DNA of 64,000 nt from Segnochrobactrum spirostomi. GTDB taxonomy: Bacteria > Pseudomonadota > Alphaproteobacteria > Rhizobiales > Segnochrobactraceae. A program made the position numbers and the translations under genes. Every line of letters starts with the position of its first letter. Position 1 is the stretch's first letter. Location of the stretch: the NCBI RefSeq assembly GCF_009600605.1, contig NZ_VWNA01000001.1, positions 3,086,501-3,150,500 of the forward strand, read 5' to 3'. The notes below the pieces were generated by a model. That model ran no database searches. It had not been told where the DNA came from and saw nothing but the letters and a program-made list of their open reading frames with translations. This document shows, piece by piece, positions 1 through 16,863 of the stretch.

Positions 1-78
1 GTCCGCGGTCGGTGACAAATCGATCGCACCAGCAGGGCGCCGGCGAAAAGCCTACCAAACGCGAGCAGGCCAGAGTCT

Positions 79-276
79 ATGGCGAAATCCAATCCATTCG
101 TGTTCCTCCAGCAGGTCCGCTCGGAGGCTGCGAAGGTTGCGTGGCCGACCCGCCGCGAGACCGCGATCACGACTCTGATGGTGTTCGTCATGGTCGCGAT
201 CGCTGCCGTGTTCTTCCTGATTGCCGACCAACTGATGAGCTTCGGCGTGAGCTGGCTCATCGGCATGGCGCGCTGA
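79..276 (+). CDS. secE: Preprotein translocase subunit SecE
   Basis: 65-residue inner-membrane protein, the usual short SecE of alphaproteobacteria with one membrane span (about residues 33-55). It clamps SecY in the SecYEG export channel. The conserved amphipathic stretch with the EAAKVAWPTR motif lies just before the span. Its place directly before nusG and the rplKAJL-rpoBC genes is the standard bacterial order. The 78 bases upstream hold no tRNA that I can recognise. Confidence 0.96.
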   Translation: MAKSNPFVFLQQVRSEAAKVAWPTRRETAITTLMVFVMVAIAAVFFLIADQLMSFGVSWLIGMAR

Positions 277-305
277 TCGCGGCTTTCCAGGGGAGCGGAC
301 GCGTC

Positions 306-839
306 ATGACGAAGCGCTGGTACATCGTTCACGCTTATTCGAACTTCGAGAAGAAGGTCGCCGAGTCGATCCGCGAGCAGGCTGCTCAGCGCGGGCTCGA
401 GCACCTCTTCGAGCAGATCCTCGTGCCGACCGAGAAGGTCGTCGAGGTGCGCCGCGGCCGCAAGGTCGATGCCGAGCGCAAGTTCTTCCCCGGCTATGTC
501 CTCGTGAAGATGGACATGACGGACAACGCCTATCATCTCATCAAGAACACCCCGAAGGTGACCGGGTTCCTCGGTTCCGATAACCGGCCGATGCCGATCG
601 CGGAATCCGAGGCGATGCGCATTCTGCAGCAGGTGCAGGAAGGCGTCGATCGCCCGAAGCCCTCGATCTCGTTCGAGGTCGGCGAGCAGGTGCGTGTGTC
701 CGACGGCCCGTTCGCCTCGTTCTCGGGGCATGTCGAGGAAGTCGACGAGGAGCGCGCGCGCCTCAAGGTCGCGGTGTCGATCTTCGGGCGTCCGACGCCG
801 GTCGAACTCGAATACGGCCAGGTCGAAAAGGTCGCGTGA
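306..839 (+). CDS. nusG: Transcription termination/antitermination factor NusG
   Basis: 177 residues. The N-terminal NGN domain begins MTKRWYIVHAYSNFEKKVAE and binds RNA polymerase. The C-terminal KOW domain (about 125-177, with GEQVRVSDGPFASFSG) contacts Rho or S10. The ATG at 306 was chosen because it gives the family-typical N-terminus; the frame stays open further upstream but that part overlaps secE and does not resemble NusG. It lies 29 nt after secE and is probably co-transcribed with it. Confidence 0.97.
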   Translation: MTKRWYIVHAYSNFEKKVAESIREQAAQRGLEHLFEQILVPTEKVVEVRRGRKVDAERKFFPGYVLVKMDMTDNAYHLIKNTPKVTGFLGSDNRPMPIAESEAMRILQQVQEGVDRPKPSISFEVGEQVRVSDGPFASFSGHVEEVDEERARLKVAVSIFGRPTPVELEYGQVEKVA

Positions 840-1081
840 TCGTCCGATCGAGCGCGCCGCCCGCGAGGGAGGCGCGTTCTCGGGCGTCGTGCCGTTCGAC
901 CGAGACGTGAATTCCGACCCGCGCGCGTCGCGGTGCGGTGCAAGCGAGGCGGGAGGCCCAAAGGATGCTGTCGCCGGCATTCGCGGTCCGCACCGCCTCG
1001 GTTCCCTGACCGGCTGGGCCTTCGGGTCCGCTCGGTCGTCGATGCCGGGGCGCGAGCGCCGGCAACGGGAGTAGAGAGACA

Positions 1082-1513
1082 ATGGCGAAGAAAATTGACG
1101 GCTACATCAAGCTGCAGGTGAAGGCGGGCTCCGCTGCCCCGTCTCCCCCGATCGGCCCCGCGCTCGGTCAGCGCGGCCTGAACATCATGATGTTCTGCAA
1201 GGAGTTCAACGCTCGCACGCAGGACCTCGAGAAGGGCCAGCCCTGCCCGGTCGTGATCACCTATTTCTCGGACAAGTCCTTCACGTTCGAGATCAAGACC
1301 GCCCCGGTCAGCCACTTCCTCAAGCAGGCGGCCGGCATCGGCTCGGGTTCCAAGACCCCGGGCAAGGGCGGCTTCGTCGGCAAGGTGACGAAGGCGCAGG
1401 TGCGCGAGATCGCCGAGAAGAAGATGAAGGACCTCAACGCCACCGACATCGAGGCGGCGGCGAGCATGATCGAAGGTTCCGCCCGCTCCATGGGCCTCGA
1501 GGTGGTGGGCTGA
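1082..1513 (+). CDS. rplK: 50S ribosomal protein L11
   Basis: 143 residues, full length. It binds the GTPase-associated region of 23S rRNA and is needed for the stringent response. Visible signatures are the proline-rich N-terminal segment ([13 protein letters not shown]) and the C-terminal [14 protein letters not shown]-binding loop. A 242-nt untranslated leader separates it from nusG. In other bacteria L1 represses the L11-L1 mRNA; I could not assign an L1 site here. Only 4 nt separate it from rplA, so translation is probably coupled. Confidence 0.97.
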   Translation: MAKKIDGYIKLQVKAGSAAPSPPIGPALGQRGLNIMMFCKEFNARTQDLEKGQPCPVVITYFSDKSFTFEIKTAPVSHFLKQAAGIGSGSKTPGKGGFVGKVTKAQVREIAEKKMKDLNATDIEAAASMIEGSARSMGLEVVG

Positions 1514-1517
1514 TCCG

Positions 1518-2216
1518 ATGACGAAAGTTGCCAAGCGCATCCGCGCGACCCGTGAAGGCGTCGACCGCACGAAGCTCTATTCCCTCGACGAGGCGATCGG
1601 CCTCGTGAAGGAGCGGGCGACCGCGAAGTTCGACGAGACCGTCGAGGTCGCGATCAATCTCGGCGTCGATCCGCGCCACGCCGACCAGATGGTCCGCGGC
1701 GTCTGCATCCTGCCGAACGGCACCGGCCGCACCGTGCGCGTCGCCGTGTTCGCCCGTGGCGACAAGGCCGACGAAGCGCGCGCCGCCGGCGCCGACATCG
1801 TGGGCGCCGAAGACCTGGTCGAGCAGATCCAGGGCGGCACCATCGATTTCGACCGCTGCATCGCGACCCCCGACATGATGCCGCTCGTCGGCCGTCTCGG
1901 TAAGGTGCTCGGCCCGCGCGGCCTGATGCCGAACCCGAAGGTCGGCACCGTCACGACGGACCTCAAGACCGCCGTGCGCGACGCCAAGGGCGGCGCCGTC
2001 GAGTTCCGCGTCGAGAAGGCGGGCATCGTGCACGCCGGCATCGGCAAGGCCTCGTTCGGCACCGACGCGCTGCTCCAGAACATCCGCGCCTTCGCGGATG
2101 CGGTGGTGCGCGCGAAGCCCGCTGGCGCCAAGGGCACCTATGTGCAGCGCGTCGCGGTGTCCTCGACCATGGGTCCGGGCGTGAAGGTCGATCCGTCGAC
2201 CCTCGCCGGCGCCTGA
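1518..2216 (+). CDS. rplA: 50S ribosomal protein L1
   Basis: 232 residues, full length. It forms the mobile L1 stalk that guides tRNA out of the E site and also acts as a translational repressor of its own operon in many bacteria. The signature [18 protein letters not shown] is present near residue 135. It follows rplK by 4 nt. Confidence 0.97.
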   Translation: MTKVAKRIRATREGVDRTKLYSLDEAIGLVKERATAKFDETVEVAINLGVDPRHADQMVRGVCILPNGTGRTVRVAVFARGDKADEARAAGADIVGAEDLVEQIQGGTIDFDRCIATPDMMPLVGRLGKVLGPRGLMPNPKVGTVTTDLKTAVRDAKGGAVEFRVEKAGIVHAGIGKASFGTDALLQNIRAFADAVVRAKPAGAKGTYVQRVAVSSTMGPGVKVDPSTLAGA

Positions 2217-2224
2217 TTGCGATT

Positions 2225-2256
2225 GCGACGCCGGCGCCCTCGCGGGCCGGCGTCGC
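2225..2256 (+). terminator. GC-rich hairpin after rplA (possible terminator or attenuator)
   Basis: An 11-bp perfect inverted repeat (2225-2235 with 2246-2256) with a 10-nt loop begins 8 nt after the rplA stop. Only two T residues follow, so it is a weak intrinsic terminator. It may instead attenuate, or protect the rplA 3' end, ahead of the rplJ leader. Confidence 0.45.
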
Positions 2257-2299
2257 TTCGTTCGCCTCGGGCGGACGAGACGAGTTTCCATCCCGCCGG

Positions 2300-2480
2300 C
2301 TTCCGGCGGCGATGGCGAAGGCCTCGGGGGTTCGCCCCCGGGGGGACTACCTGTCCGAGACTGCAGGTGTGGCGATCCGATCCGTCGGACGCCGCTTAAG
2401 CCAGATGGGCCTGCATAGGCGGGAAACAACCGATTTTTCTTCGGCGTATCGTTCGAGGGAGCCGGTTCGTGACCGTTTAG
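2300..2480 (+). promoter_or_regulatory. Probable L10 leader (ribosomal protein L10-L12 autoregulation site)
   Basis: The 411-nt gap between rplA and rplJ holds no gene. Within it, 2349-2369 reads ACCTG-tccgagact-GCAGGT, a short helix around a purine-rich internal loop of the kind bound by the L10(L12)4 complex. Further small stems follow (around 2375-2395 and 2408-2423). Position and motif fit the L10 leader family that represses rplJ-rplL translation when L10 is in excess. The boundaries are estimates. A covariance-model scan with the Rfam L10 leader would settle it. Confidence 0.6.
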
Positions 2481-2627
2481 CTTGCGGCGTCGCTCAATCC
2501 CGAGCGCGCCCGCGGGTGGGCAGGCATAGAGCGCCGTCCTCATTCCACGGGCAAGTCTTCGGGGCGCAGGGACGGCAACGGCAACCGGCGGGGGGAATGA
2601 GCCCTTCCGCCAATCGGAGTGTGGCAA

Positions 2628-3146
2628 GTGGACAGAGCTGAAAAGCGAGAGCTCGTCACGGCCCTCCACGAGGTGTTCGAGAACACCGGCGTGGTGGTCG
2701 TGGCCCACTACCAGGGCCTCACCGTCGCCCAGATGTCCGCCCTGCGCGGGCGGATGAAGGCGGCCGGTGCGTCCCTGAAGGTGGCCAAGAACCGTCTCGC
2801 GAAGCTCGCCCTTCAAGGCACCGACAGCGAGAGCATCTCAGGCCTTTTCACGGGGCCGACCGTCATCGCCTATTCGACGGATCCCGTGGCAGCGCCGAAG
2901 GTGGCGGTCGAGTTCGCCAAGACGACGGACAAGTTCGTCGTCCTCGGCGGTGCGCTCGGCCGACAGGCCCTCAATGCGGATGGAGTTAAGGCGCTCGCGA
3001 CCCTGCCGTCGCTGGACGAGCTGCGTGCTCGCCTGCTCGGCATGATCAACACGCCCGCCACGCGGATCGCCGGGGTGGTTCAGGCCCCCGCGGCGCAGCT
3101 CGCGCGCGTGTTCAACGCCTACGCCAAGAAGGACGAAGCGGCGTGA
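2628..3146 (+). CDS. rplJ: 50S ribosomal protein L10
   Basis: 172 residues, the usual length in alphaproteobacteria. L10 anchors the L7/L12 dimers to the ribosome. I chose the GTG at 2628 (protein begins [10 protein letters not shown]) over an in-frame GTG at 2619: a GGAG lies at 2616-2619, 8 nt before 2628, and the shorter form matches the family N-terminus. The C-terminal helix that binds L7/L12 is present. rplL follows after 51 nt. Confidence 0.95.
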   Translation: MDRAEKRELVTALHEVFENTGVVVVAHYQGLTVAQMSALRGRMKAAGASLKVAKNRLAKLALQGTDSESISGLFTGPTVIAYSTDPVAAPKVAVEFAKTTDKFVVLGGALGRQALNADGVKALATLPSLDELRARLLGMINTPATRIAGVVQAPAAQLARVFNAYAKKDEAA

Positions 3147-3197
3147 GCCGTTCCCCCGTCACTCACTTAAACGGTACGAACCGACTGGAGACTACAA

Positions 3198-3578
3198 ATG
3201 GCTGATCTTGCGAAGCTCGTCGATGAGCTGTCGACCCTGACCGTGCTGGAGGCCGCCGAGCTCTCCAAGCTCCTCGAGGAGAAGTGGGGCGTGTCCGCCG
3301 CTGCTCCGGTCGCCGTGGCGGCGGTTGCCGCCGGTGGCGGCGAGGCGGCTCCGGCCGTCGAGGAGAAGACCGAGTTCGACGTCATCCTGATCGACGCCGG
3401 CGACAAGAAGATCAACGTGATCAAGGAAGTGCGCGCGATCACCAGCCTCGGCCTGAAGGAGGCCAAGGACCTGGTTGAGGGCGCGCCGAAGCCGGTGAAG
3501 GAAGCCGTCTCGAAGGCCGAAGCCGAAGAGCTGAAGAAGAAGCTCGAAGAGGCCGGCGCCAAGGTCGAGATTAAGTAA
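3198..3578 (+). CDS. rplL: 50S ribosomal protein L7/L12
   Basis: 126 residues. N-terminal dimerisation domain (1-33), an alanine- and glycine-rich flexible hinge (about 35-55), and a C-terminal domain that recruits EF-Tu, EF-G and IF2 ([20 protein letters not shown] and the [18 protein letters not shown] helix). Strong codon bias, as expected for a protein present in several copies per ribosome. It is followed by an attenuator-like hairpin before rpoB. Confidence 0.97.
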   Translation: MADLAKLVDELSTLTVLEAAELSKLLEEKWGVSAAAPVAVAAVAAGGGEAAPAVEEKTEFDVILIDAGDKKINVIKEVRAITSLGLKEAKDLVEGAPKPVKEAVSKAEAEELKKKLEEAGAKVEIK

Positions 3579-3609
3579 GACCCGCTTTCGCGGATCTTAT
3601 CGAGACATT

Positions 3610-3645
3610 CCGGGGCGCCGAAGGGCGCCCCGGATATCGGTTTTT
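3610..3645 (+). terminator. rplL-rpoB attenuator-like hairpin
   Basis: Perfect 10-bp stem (3610-3619 with 3624-3633), GAAG tetraloop, then ATATCGG and five T residues. The 7-nt gap before the T run suggests partial termination. That would suit a site that lets ribosomal proteins be made in excess over RNA polymerase subunits, as is known for the rplL-rpoB attenuator of enteric bacteria. Confidence 0.65.
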
Positions 3646-3710
3646 CGGGGCGTGGGCGGCGTGTCCGCGCACCGGGGCGGCGGGCTGCAGCCCGCAGGCC
3701 AGGGGCAGTG

Positions 3711-3757
3711 GGACGACTCTCAGAGGCGGCGGCTTTCGCCTCCTCCGACGGTCGTCC
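3711..3757 (+). other. Long interrupted hairpin in the rpoB 5' region
   Basis: An outer stem of 7 bp (3711-3717 with 3751-3757) and an inner stem of 6 bp (3723-3728 with 3737-3742) are separated by an internal loop. It lies 25 nt upstream of rpoB. Position and shape recall the RNase III processing hairpin between rplL and rpoB in enteric bacteria. That role is inference; nothing in the bases proves cleavage. Confidence 0.35.
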
Positions 3758-3781
3758 ACCGAGCGAGGCGAGGAGCGACTT

Positions 3782-7945
<4,164 letters not shown>

Positions 7946-7955
7946 GACACCGACA

Positions 7956-7977
7956 GGGCGGGCCCCGCGGCCCGCCC
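7956..7977 (+). other. Hairpin between rpoB and rpoC
   Basis: Perfect 9-bp GC stem (7956-7964 with 7969-7977) with a 4-nt loop, 11 nt after the rpoB stop. No T run follows, so it is more likely an mRNA-stabilising or pausing structure than a terminator. Confidence 0.4.
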
Positions 7978-8099
7978 GCTCCGGCACCCGGCAGGGGTCG
8001 TGTGCCGGCACGACAGGAATGCACGGATTTCACGGGTCCCTTTGACCGCGGCGCGCGCCCGGTGCCGCTTCAGGACCCTCGAAACGAAGGAGAGAGCCG

Positions 8100-12299
<4,200 letters not shown>

Positions 12300-12334
12300 G
12301 CGGAACGGTCATAGGGATCGCGATCCCGACTGCG

Positions 12335-12370
12335 AACGGCCGGAGCCCCAAGCTCCGGCCGTTTTCGTTT
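12335..12370 (+). terminator. Rho-independent terminator after rpoC
   Basis: Perfect 12-bp stem (12335-12346 with 12352-12363), 5-nt loop, then a TTCGTTT tail, 35 nt after the rpoC stop. It closes the secE-rpoC block and isolates it from the accessory genes downstream. Confidence 0.85.
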
Positions 12371-12783
12371 GGCGGATGCGGCTCATAGATGGGGTGCCGG
12401 GGGATCGGCCGGTCTCGCAAGCAGGTTGTCCACCGCGGCTATGAGGAAGCGATTGCCCGGTCCGCGGGGCGGGTGCGCGACGGATACCACCATGCGCGCA
12501 AAGGCCGGTGCCGAGGCCGCAATCGGCGGCTTCGATGCGTTATCGAAGTACGCGCAGCGCCCTATAATCGCTTATAATTTATAAGTTATCCCGCGAAGCG
12601 ATAACGAACGGTACTAAATAGTATGATAAAATTGTGACGCTATAGATACAGCGTGTTGTGAATCGTCATCCAGCCTCTTGCTCGGCCTTCTGGTACACGC
12701 TCTAGTTCCATCTCATTTTGATTTTGCGTGAAGCCACGGTGGTCGACCGTCGCTCGCCGCAAAAAGTCTGGGGTGGCAATTCG
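12371..12783 (+). promoter_or_regulatory. AT-rich promoter region of the autotransporter
   Basis: No gene found in this 413-nt gap. At 12540-12568 there is TTATCG, a 17-nt spacer and a perfect TATAAT. A second TATAAT (12573-12578) lies inside a perfect 15-bp palindrome (12571-12585, CTTATAA-T-TTATAAG). An adjoining inverted repeat GTTATC...GATAAC spans 12585-12605. The stretch 12560-12660 is far more AT-rich than anything around it. The arrangement suggests a sigma70-type promoter under control of a DNA-binding regulator or nucleoid protein. Confidence 0.6.
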
Positions 12784-15700
12784 ATGATGTTCGCGTCCAA
12801 ACAGGTGCCCGCTGTGCGTGCCCGCCATAATGCGGCGCGGGCCTTCAAACTTTGTTTGCTGGCGTCGGCCGCCGCGGGGCTTCTCGCCACATATAGCGTT
12901 CGCCCGGCCTTTGCCGCGCCGGCAACGCCGGTTACGCCCTATTCAGGCGGCGGCGGCGCAGGCGGCTCCGAGACGGGGACCGGGGCCACCGCCGGGGGCG
13001 CTGGTCACGTGATCGTGGGTCAGGACGGAGATGAAGGGGCGTCTCCCGACGCCGGCGGTGGCGGCGGGGGATCGTCGTTCGGCGATGGCGGCGCGGGCGG
13101 TGCCGGCGCCCTCGGCGGTGCGGGGGGAACATTCGACGGGGCCGCTGGAAGCGACGGCGCCGATGGCGACCCAGGGCAGACGTCCGGTGGCGGCGGCGGC
13201 GGATCCGGCAGGCGGGGTGTATCGGGCACCCTGAGCGACGTGACCGCGGCCCACACGGGTGGCGCCGGCGGAAGCGGGGGCCACGGCGGCAACGGCGCGG
13301 GTGTGGGCGGCGGCGGCGGTGGTGGTGGCGGCGCTCCGGGCGCCGCGCTGACATCCGCGTTATACTCCGGCCGTGTCACGATTTCGGCCGACCAGACGGG
13401 CGGCGCCGGCGGCGCCGGTGGTGCGGGCACGGGCGTGGCCTATGGCGGAAACGGTGGCACGGGCGGTGCCGGCATCGTCCTCTACAGCACGGTCAATACG
13501 CCCATGGCGGGTTACGTGACGATCTCCAGCACGACCACGATCGCGGGCGGTGCCGGCGGGGCCGCCGGGACGTCGGCGACGAGCGGTCACGAAGGGATTG
13601 CCGGCAATGGCGGGGCCGGCATCGAGGTGGCGGAGGGCACCGGGACCTATACGCTTTGGGTCCGGGGGACGGTGACGGGGGGCGCCGCCGGTGGCGCTGG
13701 GGCGTCTGGCGGACCGGGCATCGTCGGCGCCAATTTGTCGATTGCCATCTTCGACGGCGGCACAGTCAGTGGCGGCGGGGGCACGACGCCGGGGGCCGCG
13801 ATCCAATTCACCGGCGGCTCCAACGTCCTGGATTTGTACGCCGGCGCGACCCTGGTGGGGAACGTCGTCGGCGCCGGGGCGGGGGACATCCTCGAGTTGG
13901 TCGGCGAGGGGCAAGCCACGCTCAACATGTCCCAGGTCGCGGGCTTCGGCTCGTACAATATGGCGTCATCCGGGACCTGGACGCTGAATGGCCCGACGAG
14001 TGCAGCGACGCAGTGGTATTTCCAGACGGGCATCCTCTCGATCTCGGATTTCGCGTCGCTCGGCTCCGAGGCCAGCAATTTGGCCTTCTACGGTGGCACG
14101 CTTGCGGTGACGGCGTCGTCGGCGACGGCGATGCCGGTGTCGCTTGAAACGTCGGGCGGCACCGTTCAGGTCGTGGGGACGTCGACCGCCGCGACGATGG
14201 CGGGTGTGATCTCGGGTGAGGGCGGGCTGACCAAGACCGGCGCCGGCACGCTGATCCTGCTCGCGGACAACACGTACACGGGCGGCACCACGATCTCCGA
14301 GGGCACGCTGCAGCTCGGCAACGGCGGGACGACCGGTTCGATCGTCGGCAACGTCGTCAACAACGCCGCCCTCGTCATCAACCGTTCCGGCACCTACGAC
14401 TTCCCCGGCACCATCACCGGCTCGGGCTCGGTGACGATCGTCGGCGGCACGGTGAACTTCACCGGCGAGGGTGGCTATTCCGGCCAGATCAACGTCGCCG
14501 ATGCCTCGCTCGTGCTGTCCCAGGGCTCGACCAGCGCGTCGAGCTTCGCCATCGGCCCCGGCGGCACCATCAGCGGCACGGGCACCATCGGCGGGCTCGC
14601 GGTGCTCGAGGGCGGCACGGCCTCGCCGGGCTATTCGCCGGGCACGCTCACCGTCAACGGCAACGTCGCGTTCTCTCCGGGCTCGGTCTACCAGGTCGAC
14701 ATCACGCCCGCGGGCGCCCACGACCTGATCACCGCGACCGGCACGGCCACGATCGGCGGCGGCACGGTGCAGGTGGTGGCGACCCAGGGCACCTATGCCC
14801 CGGGCACGACATACACGATCCTGACCGCCCAGGGCGGGGTGAGCGGGCAGTTCGCCTCGGTCACGGCGAACTATGCCTTCCTCGACCCGGTGCTCTCCTA
14901 TGACGCCAACGACGTCTACCTGACGGTGGTGCGCAACACGGCCGCCTTCCCGGACGTCGCCTACACGGTGAACCAGAAGGCGGCGGCGGGCGCGGTCGAG
15001 AGCCTCGGGGCGGGCAATGCGGTCTACGACGCCGTGCTGCAGCTCTCGGCGTCGGCGGCCCCGGCGGCGTTCGATGCGCTGTCGGGCGAGATCTACGCCT
15101 CGGCGTCCTCGGTGATGCAGCAGCAATCGATCTATCTGCGCGAGGCAGTCGGCACCCGCGTCCGCCAGGGCCTCGCCGGCCAGTCCGGCGGCGGGCAGTC
15201 GACGGCGAAGCTCGCGCCGGGCTATGACGCGACGGTGTGGGCGCAGGGTTACGGCGGCTGGGGCCAGATCGCGAGCGACGGCAACGCCGCGAGCCTCGAT
15301 TCCTCGATCGCCGGCTTCCTGATGGGCGTCGATGCGGCGGTCGCCTCGTCGGCCCGGGTCGGCCTCGTCGGCGGCTACAGCCGCTCGACCCTGAACGTCG
15401 ATGCCCGCTCGTCCTCGGGCGACATCGACAATTACGATGTCGGCCTCTATGGCGGCGCGCAGTTCGGCGCGCTGTCGCTGCTCGCCGCCGCGTCCTACAC
15501 GTGGCACGACCTCTCGGTCGACCGCACGGTGGCGTTCTCGGGCTTCTCGGGGCTCAATTCGGCGGACTACAAGGCCGGCACGGCGCAGGTGTTCGGCGAG
15601 GCGGCGTGGCGGGTCGGGCTCGACAAGACGCTCGATCCGAAGACGTTCGGGGCCGCGTCGGTAACGCCGTTCGTCGACCTCGCCTATGTCAACCTGTCGT

Positions 15701-16080
15701 CGGACAACTTCACCGAGACGGGCTCGGCGGCGGCTTTGACCGGCTCGGCCGACACCGAGAACACCTTCTACTCGACGCTCGGCGTCCGGGCGGCGACGAC
15801 GTTCCAGATGGCGAACGGGGCGGCGTTGACGCCGCATCTGAGCCTCGGCTGGCAGCACGCCTTCGGCGACGTCAACGCGAACGCGAACCTCGCCTTCGTG
15901 GGCGGCGGATCGGCGTTCTCGGTCTCGGGCGTGCCGATCGCCCGCGACAGCGCGCTCGTCGGGGCGGGGGTCGAGTACGCCTTCTCGAAGACGGTCTCGG
16001 CCTCGCTCTCCTACAACGGCCAGTTCGCCTCGGGCACCGAAGACAACGCCTTCAAGGGCGCCATCAGCATCAAGTTCTGA
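12784..16080 (+). CDS. Glycine-rich autotransporter (type Va secretion)
   Basis: 1098 residues from the ATG at 12784, chosen over an in-frame TTG at 12718 because GGGGTGG precedes it by about 8 nt and a signal peptide then starts correctly. Basic, long signal peptide with likely cleavage after residue 44 (PAFA/APAT). Residues about 53-232 are a low-complexity Gly/Ala passenger made of GG-x-GG runs. Residues about 480-760 contain passenger-associated repeats (GGLTKTGAGTLILLADNTY, then TYTGGTTISEGTLQLGNGG) forming a beta-helix. Residues about 812-1098 are the outer-membrane beta-barrel, ending in phenylalanine (ISIKF). No protease triad seen in the passenger. Probably a surface or adhesive protein; the ligand is unknown. 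Own promoter upstream and terminator downstream. Confidence 0.9.
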   Translation: MMFASKQVPAVRARHNAARAFKLCLLASAAAGLLATYSVRPAFAAPATPVTPYSGGGGAGGSETGTGATAGGAGHVIVGQDGDEGASPDAGGGGGGSSFGDGGAGGAGALGGAGGTFDGAAGSDGADGDPGQTSGGGGGGSGRRGVSGTLSDVTAAHTGGAGGSGGHGGNGAGVGGGGGGGGGAPGAALTSALYSGRVTISADQTGGAGGAGGAGTGVAYGGNGGTGGAGIVLYSTVNTPMAGYVTISSTTTIAGGAGGAAGTSATSGHEGIAGNGGAGIEVAEGTGTYTLWVRGTVTGGAAGGAGASGGPGIVGANLSIAIFDGGTVSGGGGTTPGAAIQFTGGSNVLDLYAGATLVGNVVGAGAGDILELVGEGQATLNMSQVAGFGSYNMASSGTWTLNGPTSAATQWYFQTGILSISDFASLGSEASNLAFYGGTLAVTASSATAMPVSLETSGGTVQVVGTSTAATMAGVISGEGGLTKTGAGTLILLADNTYTGGTTISEGTLQLGNGGTTGSIVGNVVNNAALVINRSGTYDFPGTITGSGSVTIVGGTVNFTGEGGYSGQINVADASLVLSQGSTSASSFAIGPGGTISGTGTIGGLAVLEGGTASPGYSPGTLTVNGNVAFSPGSVYQVDITPAGAHDLITATGTATIGGGTVQVVATQGTYAPGTTYTILTAQGGVSGQFASVTANYAFLDPVLSYDANDVYLTVVRNTAAFPDVAYTVNQKAAAGAVESLGAGNAVYDAVLQLSASAAPAAFDALSGEIYASASSVMQQQSIYLREAVGTRVRQGLAGQSGGGQSTAKLAPGYDATVWAQGYGGWGQIASDGNAASLDSSIAGFLMGVDAAVASSARVGLVGGYSRSTLNVDARSSSGDIDNYDVGLYGGAQFGALSLLAAASYTWHDLSVDRTVAFSGFSGLNSADYKAGTAQVFGEAAWRVGLDKTLDPKTFGAASVTPFVDLAYVNLSSDNFTETGSAAALTGSADTENTFYSTLGVRAATTFQMANGAALTPHLSLGWQHAFGDVNANANLAFVGGGSAFSVSGVPIARDSALVGAGVEYAFSKTVSASLSYNGQFASGTEDNAFKGAISIKF

Positions 16081-16128
16081 GCGGGGCGCGGGCGCTCCCC
16101 GCGCGCCACTTTCGACCGCGAACACGAC

Positions 16129-16164
16129 ACGGCCCGGACGCCCCCGTCCGGGCCGTTGTCGTTT
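16129..16164. terminator. Bidirectional terminator between convergent genes
   Basis: Perfect 12-bp stem (16129-16140 with 16145-16156) with a CCCC loop, followed on the plus strand by TGTCGTTT. It lies between the autotransporter stop (plus) and the stop of the small secreted protein (minus), so it can serve both. Confidence 0.75.
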
Positions 16165-16183
16165 CAGGGGCGGAGAGCTCGTC

Positions 16184-16684
16184 TCAGGGCGGACTGAGGC
16201 GATCCTTCACCAGGAAGTCGACCGCGCGCACGTACGCGGCCTCGGTATCCCCGCGGAACTGGGTCTGAGCCCGGGCGACATAGGTCTTTGTCTCGAGGTC
16301 GGCGACGGAGATCGTCAGCGTCTGGACCAAGGTTGAGACCTTGTGGGCGACGGCGATGACCGCGTAGCGCGCCCCGGCCTTCTCGGCGACCGCGACCCAG
16401 CAATCGCCACAGCGATAGCGTTCCGGCAGGGCCTCGATCTCGGTCTTGAACGGGCCGAGATCGACGGGGCGATAACGGCCCGTCGCCGCGAGATCCTTCG
16501 CGAGGGCGGCGGTCGCCGCGGCGAGCCGCTCCGTCTGCCCCGGCTTCGCGCCCTCGCCGCTGGTGTCGTAGAGCTCGACCGGAAAGACCGCTGTCTGGGC
16601 GGGGGCCGCTGCGGACGGCGAGGAGCCGTACACAAGAGCCGCAAGGCCGATGAGACAGACGCCCGCTCTGCGCGTCCCGGTCAT
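16184..16684 (-). CDS. Small secreted protein, DUF3280/DUF2380-like
   Basis: 166 residues from the ATG ending at 16684, chosen because it gives a clean signal peptide (MTGTRRAGVCLIGLAALVYG, Ala-rich cleavage region at about 25-28). The mature part resembles small periplasmic proteins of Hyphomicrobiales carried under DUF3280 or DUF2380: an AVFPVELYDTSGEG start, a GRYRPVDL segment, a conserved cysteine pair (RCGDCW), and a KVSTLVQTLTI strand. The two cysteines could form a disulfide. Function unknown. It is convergent with the autotransporter; no functional link is evident. Confidence 0.7.
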   Translation of the reverse strand: MTGTRRAGVCLIGLAALVYGSSPSAAAPAQTAVFPVELYDTSGEGAKPGQTERLAAATAALAKDLAATGRYRPVDLGPFKTEIEALPERYRCGDCWVAVAEKAGARYAVIAVAHKVSTLVQTLTISVADLETKTYVARAQTQFRGDTEAAYVRAVDFLVKDRLSPP

Positions 16685-16863
16685 GTGCGTTCCAATCGAT
16701 GTTCGGCGCTCGCAGCCGTGGTGCCAATACGCAGCGGCGGCCAAAGCGCCCCGGCGCCGAACGCAGCGTAGCGGGCGTTGGGGGATAAGTGTATCACAAT
16801 CAAAAGATGTCCACGTCGTGAATCACACCCGTACCCTCATCCGCATGGAAATGGGGGTATGTC

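Noticed and set aside
1-78. Possible tRNA-Trp end before secE
   Set aside because: No acceptor stem, T-loop or CCA-like end can be seen; any tRNA would lie outside the window.
12940-13480. Short repeated GGCGGC-type units that look like a tandem or CRISPR-like array
   Set aside because: They are in frame and encode the Gly-rich passenger; there are no constant repeats or unique spacers.
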